The notes beneath the pieces were generated by a model that was not told the origin of the DNA, ran no database searches, and saw nothing but the letters and a program-made list of their open reading frames with translations. The translations under genes and the position numbers were made by a program. Below are positions 57,130 to 64,000 of a DNA stretch of 64,000 nucleotides, in pieces; positions within the stretch are counted from its first letter, which is position 1; each line of letters begins with the position of its first letter. This DNA is from Oscheius dolichura (taxonomy: Eukaryota; Nematoda; Chromadorea; Rhabditida; Rhabditidae), in the NCBI GenBank assembly GCA_932521035.1, contig OW051496.1, positions 3,782,001 through 3,846,000 of the forward strand, in the 5' to 3' direction.

Positions 57130-59979
57130 ATGGATGAGAAACTTGTGCTGTCGATTCTCCTTGCGAAAGAAGCCGAAATTCTGAAACTGCAGTCGGAAAA
57201 GGCTGAAAATGAAGCCACGATTCGGAAATTGACCCAGGAAAAGAAAGAATTGGAGAAGAAGTTGGTAGACCGTGGAGGTGGGCAGTTCCTTTTTATCTGG
57301 TTCAAAAAATTCCTTTTTTTAGAGAAGAGTGAAGCTAAAGAAAACCAAAAAAGTCAGCAGTCGACTACTGCCCCTATGGCTCCCCCTGCCGCGGCTACAG
57401 TACCCGCCAATTCGGCACAAGGTGGGTCGCTCTATAAAACATCTAGTCTCCCGTATCAAGGACTTTGCCTGCCTCTTCCCTTGTTCAAATCGACTTTTCC
57501 CATTTCTCAACCTTTCCATTTCAGCTACTCGAATGGAAACTAATCCTTCTGAAGCGAATATCCACCCGCTGATTGTGGACCTAATCGGAAGAATAGGCAG
57601 GCTGGAGGAGGAAAATAGAGAATTGAAGGGGAAAATGGAGCAGAACTCGGGTAGAAACGGTATGTTGGGGGGTGATAATGAGTCTTTCAAAAATATGAAA
57701 TAGATGCGTTAGCGATAGAAAATGAGCAGATGAAACGACTTCGACGGGAAACAGAAGATGGCTTGAGTTGCATACGAAATGACTTTTCAGGGAGATTGAA
57801 AGAAGTATCCGACAAGCAACAAGGGGGTGAGAAATCATTGAAACCTTTTAGAACTCGAGAGAAATTTCAGTTTCCGATGCTATAACGGCTTTACAAGAGG
57901 GCATCGCAGAGATTTCTCACAAAAGTCAGCCAGATCTAATACTTTTCAGTGTTACTAATGTTTAGTTGGAAGGATGGAAGGAAAACAAAGGGAAGATCGT
58001 CTTACAATCCAGGCGAGACCTGTTCCTTTGGAAGAAAAAAGACAATTGATCCCAGGACAAGTGGATAAGGGAACGGTGGGGTATTGGGGAAGAGAATAAT
58101 TGACATTCTTTTAGATTCTAGTCCTTGGAGGAGGTGGTAATCCAATAGGAATGGTCATTTTGAAACAAGACAGATGGATCAAATTGGCATTGAAATTACC
58201 GAAAGAACTTCGCTATGGGGGTGCAGTCTATCTGGACGGAGAGATCTATGTATTCGGTGGTTCTTATATGGAGAAAGAATTATACAAATTGGATAACAAA
58301 ACATTGAAATGGATACGATTGGCCGATATGAATGAGGAGCGACGGTATATTTCAAATAGTAGTGTGGAATGGAATGGGTCCATCTGGGTATTTGGAGGAA
58401 TTGGCTTGAAAAGTGTGGAAAGATATGATCCGAAGAAGAACAAATGGATTAAAATGCCGTGAGTTGAATATTTTTCCCCCTTTTTTTCTTCTTCTCGGTT
58501 TCCAACGGCCGGTTTTCAACTACGGGACCATTTGGGAACTTGGCGAGCGAGATGTGACTGATTTGAAATCTCAACCTGAAGTTCGGCGTTTTTGTTCGCG
58601 AAAATGCCAAATGGCCCCGTAGTTGAAACCCCGGTAGTTGGAAAAATACCAAAATAAAACTAGGCTTGGACGAGTGAAGGAATTATTTGAGCGAGACGTG
58701 ATCACGAGTCTGTCTCGCGACCAAACAAGATCCACACCTGGGCTGTGCGGGATTCCCGTCCCGTTTCATTCAGGGTTTGGGGCGGGACGAGTGCCGTCCC
58801 GTCCCGCGAGGTTTTCCTGTTCCCGTCACTTGGTTATAAAAAAATATATGATATAGATATATGATATATAGGATATGTTTTCTCAACAAATTTTGAGCTC
58901 CGATTTTGAGAGTAGGCTCAAAAAATCGGGCATTTTTTACTGATTGTGACAGGCTGTTTAAAAAAATACGCGGTTGAGGGAGTGAGGAGGAAGAAGCCAA
59001 TAGAGATTCCGAATCTTTTTTCCGAATTTAAGACCTAGGTCATTCGACGGTGGTTGTCGCCGCCTCCTAGCTGAATCTTTTTGAAAACTCTGGCGCGTTA
59101 CAGTGAGGAATCGACGGCACTTTACCAAAGTTAAGCCTTTTTTCCATAGCCAGCACGTTCGGTCAGCCGACAATCAAAATGGCCCTGCTTTTCTTTTGTA
59201 AAAATCTGTAATTCTGACCAAAATCAACGGAACGGGTGAGACTCTAACGCGGAGCCTCCGCCAACACGCGCCAACAAGGCGCCCCTTTCTCAGTAAAACT
59301 GGACACTTCTAGTCCCCCATAACGGGATGAGCATGTCATCCCGCCCCGTTCCCGTCCCGTTTTGAAATGGCCATCCCGCCCAGCCCTGATCCACACTCAA
59401 GACGAGGTTCGTCTCTCAAACGAGATGATACAACATCTGATACAAGGCTCAATCAGGGCTAATCAATATTTTAGGGACATGAAATATTCCCGAGGTAGTG
59501 CAGCTGCAGCAGTTCATAATGGCAAATTCATTGTCTGTGGTGGATTGAATGATTACACTTATTTGAAAAGTGTGGAATGTTTCGACCCGGAGAGTGGTGT
59601 CTGGACGGAGATGAATGATATGACAACACCTCTTTCTGAGCATTCTCTCGTTTCTCATGGAAATAATCTCATTTTAATGGGAGGTCATGATGGAAAGACA
59701 GCAGTCAATACTGTACTGGAAGTGAGTAATCTAGAAGGAAAAGGAACATGGAAACAACTGCCACCTATGAAACAATCTCGAATTTCCTTTTCTGCAGCAG
59801 TCCTTGACAATGAGATTGTTGTTGTTGGAGGATGGAATTGCAAAGATCTCGATAAAACCGAAATATTTAATGGAAAAAGCTGGAGAGAGGGTCCCCAGCT
59901 CCCCAATGGGTGCAGCAGTATGTCTTCAATTGTTATTCCCCGCCATTTGGCCGATATCATTTCTAATTACATAGAGTAA
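57130..59979 (+). CDS. Coiled-coil plus kelch-repeat protein (copy 4)
   Basis: First exon MDEKLVLSILLAKEAEILKL with heptad-like helices (KLTQEKKELEKKLVDRG). A Ser/Pro/Ala exon follows (QQSTTAPMAPPAAATVPAN), then another coiled-coil exon (LIGRIGRLEEENRELKGKME), DALAIENEQMKRLRRETED, SDAITALQEGIAEISHK and PVPLEEKRQLIPGQVDKGTV. After ILVLGGGGNPIG the kelch part runs to 58460 and resumes at about 59475 (DMKYSRGSAAAAVHNGKF) to the end at 59979. The intron between the two kelch exons is about 1 kb instead of the usual 100 bp because a 651-bp hAT-like element is inserted. All reading frames are intact. It is the most complete member and the best guide to the family's domain order. Confidence 0.78.
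58513..58629. repeat. Inverted repeat in kelch intron
   Basis: TTTTCAACTACGGGACCATT at 58513 and its near complement ending at 58629 (CCAAATGGCCCCGTAGTTGA) form a hairpin of about 117 bp. The other kelch intron at 40.9 kb lacks it. Confidence 0.7.
58738..59388. mobile_element. hAT-like non-autonomous element with 8-bp target duplication
   Basis: Left end CTGGGCTGTGCGGGA and right end TCCCGCCCAGCCCTG form an imperfect terminal inverted repeat. ATCCACAC flanks the element at 58730-58737 and 59389-59396. An 8-bp duplication is typical of hAT transposons. 651 bp with no transposase; it contains a copy of repeat R1. Inserted in an intron of the kelch gene. Confidence 0.85.
59079..59330 (+). repeat. 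Dispersed repeat R1 (copy 2)
   Basis: Shares long matches with 61070-61345, including CTCTGGCGCGT, CACTTTACCAAAGTTAAG, CCATAGCCAG, CGGAGCCTCCGCCAACAC and CTTCTAGTCC. It lies inside the hAT-like element. Confidence 0.8.
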
Positions 59980-60602
59980 TTCCCTATGAAACAAATAAAT
60001 CTTTCCCTCCCTTTAAAGTATTCCTATTCAAGAGAATTCATTTCAAAAATTGTTGAAAATGTGGTGTTTTGTGTTTTTTGATCCTTATCTAAAGCGTTGT
60101 CGCAATAATTTTTGTGTGGTTTGTACCGTGAAATTTATTTGTAACGGAATTTCAAGTCGACGATAAGAATTGTTATTATAGTAGGGTGATGGATAAGTCC
60201 TGTCAATGACCTCATAACTTTTGATAGAGACCGTTTTACAGTACACATGAGCACTTCCTAGGTAGATCTCGGAGTGGCCGATCTGATAAAACAAACTAGA
60301 AAACAATTCCATGTATTAGGGTAGGTCCGAAATACGTAGAATCGCTCATAACTTTTGACTGGAGAGGGCTACGGCCAAACGGATTGCTGCCCCGTGTAGC
60401 TTTCACCGAGAGCTGCTCAGAGGAACCTTCATCTTTGCGAAAAGTTCATTTGCCGAGTTTGGGCGAGGGCTTGAAGTTCACGCCGAAACTCATTCTGGGT
60501 TTTTCGGCCACAAGACGGCCACCTCTAAATTTGCGATGTATTGGGGGAAGCATAACTTTTTGTGCTCTTTCTAACGGTACTCTCCGTTTTCCGGAAATGG
60601 GT
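59980..60602. other. Spacer with one dispersed repeat
   Basis: Contains the repeat at 60205-60310 listed separately. Nothing else recognised. Confidence 0.5.
60205..60310 (+). repeat. Dispersed repeat, inverted partner of 41680-41780
   Basis: Shares ATAGAGACCGTTT, GAGCACTTCCTA and GGAGTGGCCGAT with the 41.7-kb copy. Confidence 0.7.
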
Positions 60603-60618
60603 CCCGTCGCGAGATCGC

Positions 60619-60685
60619 CATGGCGCAACAGGTAAGTGGCGCGACATGGATAGAGAGGTCAGGGGTTCGGATCCGCTCCACGAAA
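60619..60685 (+). pseudogene. tRNA-like element (pseudogene or SINE head)
   Basis: A-box-like TGGCGCAACAGG (60621) and B-box-like GGTTCGGATCC (60664) at tRNA spacing, then CTCTTTTGCTTTTTTTC. The T-arm has a mismatch and the acceptor stem does not close. The T-rich tail resembles that of the element at 53.3 kb. Confidence 0.45.
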
Positions 60686-61069
60686 CTCTCTTTTGCTTTT
60701 TTTCTTTCTGCTTTATTAGTATTGTCTATGCCCAAAATACCCTGTAAACATGTTTGAGCTGTCAAAAAACTTAGATTTTCTGTATAAAATTGAGGTAACG
60801 CCTCTATAGCAAGCAGAGTCCTCTCAACTCTTGAATACCACCACTAATCGAGCTGGTTTTGCTTTTATTTTACTAATCTCGTTGAGAGTGAATGATTGGT
60901 ACCAGTTGCTCTGATTTTTGAAATCATATGAAAATTTTGACCCGTCTGACGGCAATGGCTCGGCTCCTGTGGAAGACTGGCAGAGAATGGAGAATACGGG
61001 TGACAAGGGACGAGGTTTTTTTGAGCTAGGCTGGTAGGAGTAGTGTCATTCGATGGCGCGTCTTGGCGT

Positions 61070-61345
61070 ATTGGCGGTTTATTTTTTGCTAAGCTCTGGC
61101 GCGTCACAGTGACGAATCGACAGCACTTTACCAAAGTTAAGCTCTTTTTCCATAGCCAGCCGGGTTCGGTCAGCCTATGGTTAAAATGGTTTCGTTTTTC
61201 GTTTTGTCAAAGCCGGGGATCTCGACCAAACCGATGGAACGGAGTAGACCCCAAGCGCGGAGCCTCCGCCAACACAAAACGGGGGCGTCGGCCGACCCCT
61301 GGCCGGTCAAGGCGCCTCTTATAAATACTGGGCTCTTCTAGTCCA
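61070..61345 (+). repeat. Dispersed repeat R1 (copy 3)
   Basis: The longest copy. It ends GGCGCCTCTTATAAATACTG then GGGCTCTTCTAGTCC, as do the other copies. Confidence 0.8.
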
Positions 61346-61566
61346 ACCCTAATAATAGGCAGATCTCTGCCTGTCTGTCTGTAAGACCTGTCGTTTGTGC
61401 AAATCCGACCGTCAAAAGCAGACAGTTAGAGAAGCAGAAAGATCCGACCGGTCAGGTTTTATTCGACCGTCCAAACTTTTTCGACTGTCAAATTTTTAAT
61501 CCAAACGACTGTCAAATTTTTAATCCAAACGCGGCCAAAGGCCGCCGGAGGCATACTAGTAATAAA

Positions 61567-61578
61567 ATAATTTTTTAG
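61567..61578 (+). promoter_or_regulatory. Likely trans-splice acceptor directly before ATG
   Basis: AATTTTTTAG immediately precedes the ATG at 61579, with AATAAA a few bases further upstream. Confidence 0.45.
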
Positions 61579-62052
61579 ATGGAGATGACGAGCACAAACT
61601 CGGAAGAAGAAGAGAGTACGGAGGGCAGCTCCGACGAGCTGGAGTCGTTGACCTCCGGGGTGACGGATATCACCGTCAAAGAGTCGTCGAGTCTCACCAC
61701 GATGGATACCTCCTTCGGCCTCGTTTCCCTCGTCTCCGAAAATGGAAATTGTGATGAATTCCTCTACATTCCCCCGGAGGATGTCAACTATCTGGCAGCC
61801 GACGACCGCTACATGGCCGTGGAGCCCGTTTACCGCCCGAAGAAGTCCAAAGTCAAAGTTGTTCGCCGTCTTCAAACTATCCCCCGCAGCGTCGGCTATT
61901 CTCGCATTTTTCGAGAAGTTCAGCGTCGCCGGCCTCCGGTGATTCGAATCGAAGAAGACGAGCCGACCGAGGAGGAGTCGGAGACAGACGACGGCTCGAC
62001 CGCCTCGCCGATTGACTCCCTCTGGTTGAAGATGCTCAACACTGGATTCTAA
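61579..62052 (+). CDS. Acidic single-exon protein of unknown function
   Basis: 157 residues with no intron. The N-terminus is Ser/Thr/Glu-rich (NSEEEESTEGSSDELESL). A central part (CDEFLYIPPEDVNYLAADD and AVEPVYRPKKSKVKVVRR) looks ordered. A basic stretch (FREVQRRRPPVIRIEEDE) is followed by an acidic tail and ends MLNTGF. It has no signal peptide or membrane helix. AATAAA follows at about 62061. Codon use is GC-richer than the flanking repeats, supporting a real gene. The open frame on the opposite strand is taken as a shadow. Family not recognised; a nuclear or regulatory adaptor is possible but not shown. Confidence 0.65.
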   Translation: MEMTSTNSEEEESTEGSSDELESLTSGVTDITVKESSSLTTMDTSFGLVSLVSENGNCDEFLYIPPEDVNYLAADDRYMAVEPVYRPKKSKVKVVRRLQTIPRSVGYSRIFREVQRRRPPVIRIEEDEPTEEESETDDGSTASPIDSLWLKMLNTGF

Positions 62053-62504
62053 AAAGACTACAATAAACTGGGCTAAAACAACAAATTGAGTAGATGGGAA
62101 CATTATTATTGATGGAATAAAGCTTGACGAGGGTGAAGTATGTGTTTAAAAAATAGATTATGTTGTTGTCCTCATTTTTTTACATATATTCAATACAAAA
62201 ACATATGGAAAAGATAAGAAACTCGTCTAGTTTTCACCACCGCGAGATATTGTATGTAATCGTCTCGATGTTTACAAGCCGTTGAATAACGGGCGTGCTC
62301 AAAAAATCAAATATACAGAAATGTATGAAGCCTCCAGTCAATTTTCTAAACTTCGTTATCTCATGATTGTGCCGTTTCATTTTATTTTCGTTCTATTGCA
62401 AACAACTAATCACATCAAGCGAAGCATTTTGATACTAAATTCGATAAGCAACTCATCAAAAAACGAGATTTCACCTCTAGATCGACAGAGAACCAGAATT
62501 AAGC
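62053..62504. other. Spacer, nothing recognised
   Basis: AT-rich sequence between the acidic protein gene and repeat R1 copy 4. Confidence 0.5.
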
Positions 62505-62509
62505 CCTGT

Positions 62510-62612
62510 TTGTATAGCCAGCCGGGCCTCTGCCAACACGAATCGGGGGCGTCGGCCGGCCAAGGCGCCCCTTCCACAAGGGCGTCTTCCATAAAAACTG
62601 GGCTCTTCTTCT
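62510..62612 (+). repeat. Dispersed repeat R1 (copy 4, short)
   Basis: Retains TATAGCCAGCCGGG, GCCAACACGAATCGGGGGCG and AAAACTGGGCTCTTCT. Confidence 0.75.
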
Positions 62613-62746
62613 CGAATTGACCTTTCGCCAGTGACCATTTTTATTGAACGTTATCGCCGCTGCCGCTACTTTTCTCATCGAATTTCTCACCCGGCTGTCA
62701 ATTCTTCCCACTTTTCTCGTCCCTTTTTCTTATCTCTTACTTATTT

Positions 62747-62759
62747 TATTAGCTAAATA
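62747..62759 (+). promoter_or_regulatory. Likely trans-splice acceptor
   Basis: TATTTTATTAG followed by CTAAATA and the ATG at 62760. Confidence 0.35.
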
Positions 62760-62912
62760 ATGGATTTGAACGATAAATTAGCTATGTATGAAGCCCTGGC
62801 GATAGCAGAAGAAAAACAAGCGGAAATTGACAAATTAACTAGGGAAAATAACGAATTGACCGAGAAATTGAAGGAATTGGGACAAAAACCTGTCGTTTAT
62901 TTTGTGAAATAA
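62760..62912 (+). CDS. 50-residue coiled-coil peptide
   Basis: The open frame MDLNDKLAMYEALAIAEEKQ continues with AEIDKLTRENNELTEKLKEL and ends VVYFVK. The leucine and charge spacing is that of a short coiled coil. It resembles the first exon of the kelch gene at 57130 and of the coiled-coil gene at 51645. The stop codon overlaps an AATAAA. It is either a tiny independent gene able to pair with the longer family members or the leftover first exon of a truncated copy. Confidence 0.5.
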   Translation: MDLNDKLAMYEALAIAEEKQAEIDKLTRENNELTEKLKELGQKPVVYFVK

Positions 62913-63381
62913 AGTTCCTTGATGGCGTGCTCTTCAGAGAGATCTGCATCCATCTCCATTCGTTTCTAACAAAAGCCCCATAAATCTTGAAGTTAGAACT
63001 TTTAACAGCAAGCTTTCATAGAACTTGATGCCAAGCCAATAAAGCCAAATCGGGCACTTTTAGTTCCCGACCTTCCCTTGTCAGAACTCTTATCTTACCA
63101 GTTACGGATTAGTAAGGCTTTGGGATGCCTTGGTTAAAATCTACCACAACAATTGGAGTTGAAAATGGGCTATTGGCGTTAGAACAGATTAGCGCCGACA
63201 CGACACGACAGGAGATTTTGCCTCCCCCTCGTTTAGCCTGTCGTGTCCCTGTCGTGTCGGAGTATTGGGTATACTTCCTTCCCAAAATCGTGTATTTTAA
63301 AGCAAATTTCATTTATGGTAAAGTGAACAGAGCTCAAAAACATTAAGATAAGAAAAACAATATAACAGATATAACAAAAAA
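62913..63381. other. Spacer with hairpin
   Basis: No gene recognised; contains the inverted repeat at 63193-63260. Confidence 0.45.
63193..63260. repeat. Hairpin-forming inverted repeat
   Basis: CCGACACGACACGACAGG and CCTGTCGTGTCCCTGTCGTG followed by TCGG pair along their full length apart from a bulge of about 6 bases. The loop is about 25 bp. Confidence 0.7.
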
Positions 63382-63740
63382 TCACTCTAACTGTGATAAC
63401 AACTTTGCCATTACAAATTTCTCAAGATTAGGATCGGCTAATCGGTTTCTTTCTTTACTGATCATGTACCCAACTGAACTGAAAACCCGTTCGCACGATG
63501 CTTCACTGGCACTACTGGCGATGAGCTGCACGGCGTATTCATAAAGTCCTGGAGTTTTCATTTTCATTGTTGGCTAGAATTCCTCGATGGAAAGTTGTAG
63601 AACTGTACAATATTATTTGAGTTACAAAAATATCTTACTGTTTGGCTCTGCTAAATATATTTTGATTTCATCAGCACTTTCGTCATCACTTATTTCTTCA
63701 TAGAAGCATTTTTTAGCCGGTGGCGGGAGCAGGGCTCTAG
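63382..63740 (-). mobile_element. hAT transposase C-terminal remnant
   Basis: The minus-strand frame encodes SSASEASCERVFSSVGYM, then ISKERNRLADPNLEKFVM. This is the C-terminal dimerisation motif of hAT transposases. An upstream piece (about 63640-63740) reads KKCFYEEISDDESADEIK. No catalytic core is found within the window, so the copy is truncated or continues with decay beyond it. It is a different subfamily from the copy at 56213. Confidence 0.75.
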
Positions 63741-64000
63741 TTTTGAACAATTGCGATGAAAAGAATTGCTCCAAGTTTAAGAAAATCTTACATCCACTCA
63801 TTAGGTTTCCTGTTTTTTTAACATTAGCAGCTCCTCTTCAGTCAATTTGCATTTTTTTGATAATGTCTTTTGAGACACCGATAACTGCCCCAGCATCCTT
63901 CACAGCTTCAAATATCTATACTAATGTAAGTATAGTAATGACGGCGAGCCTTTTGCAATAACAATGTGTAGCAAAAGATGAAAAGAGAAAAAAAACGATT

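Noticed and set aside
61459-62103. Long minus-strand open frame opposite the acidic protein
   Set aside because: It starts in flanking repeat and mirrors the plus-strand gene, which has an acceptor and poly(A) signal in the right places.
1-64000. CRISPR arrays, bacterial operons, rRNA
   Set aside because: No regularly spaced repeats or rRNA motifs; spliceosomal introns throughout show eukaryotic DNA.

Overview
The window is compact animal DNA: intron-rich genes with many introns of about 35-50 bp ending in TTTCAG, TTTTAG or similar, short spacers and AATAAA poly(A) signals. Three things point to a nematode. There is a DUF273 glycosyltransferase-like gene (34844-36681), a family I know only from nematodes. 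There is a receptor with insulin/EGF-receptor L-like domains and a degenerate phosphatase domain. Several genes have a splice acceptor a few bases before the ATG, as expected for spliced-leader trans-splicing. The species is not identified. All gene models were built by eye from splice sites and family motifs; ends and small exons are approximate.

Layout. 1.3-3.4 kb: coiled-coil plus kelch gene. 4.5-8.2 kb: receptor-like pseudo-tyrosine-phosphatase. 8.5-11.6 kb: GH29 alpha-L-fucosidase. 11.8-12.7 kb: second kelch gene, without the coiled coil. 12.8-20.9 kb: secreted or surface proteins, namely a double C-type lectin (minus strand, apparently frameshifted), a Thr-rich mucin-like protein (minus) and two single-domain C-type lectins (plus). 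22.6-24.3 kb: an OSR1/SPAK-type Ste20 kinase without its C-terminal docking domain, followed by a small cistron. 24.7-33.6 kb: three tandem SLC6 transporters. 34.8-36.7 kb: DUF273 enzyme. 36.7-40.4 kb: gene-poor. 40.4-41.4 kb: third kelch gene. 43.0-47.7 kb: a kinase cluster, with a two-kinase-domain gene and an adjacent pseudokinase. 49.5-51.0 kb: pyrroline-5-carboxylate reductase. 51.6-52.7 kb: coiled-coil acidic protein. 53-57 kb: gene-poor, with a tRNA-like element, duplicated fragments and a hAT deletion derivative. 57.1-60.0 kb: fourth kelch gene. 60-64 kb: repeats, an acidic single-exon protein, a 50-aa coiled-coil peptide and a hAT transposase remnant.

The most striking feature is the density of short non-autonomous DNA elements. 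At least seven inverted-repeat families occur, mostly in introns or gene flanks. Two carry clear target-site duplications: 9 bp (Mutator-like) and 8 bp (hAT-like). The most unusual proteins are the pseudophosphatase receptor, the tandem kinase and its pseudokinase neighbour, and the lineage-expanded coiled-coil/kelch family with coiled-coil-only relatives. No CRISPR array, rRNA or convincing functional tRNA was seen.
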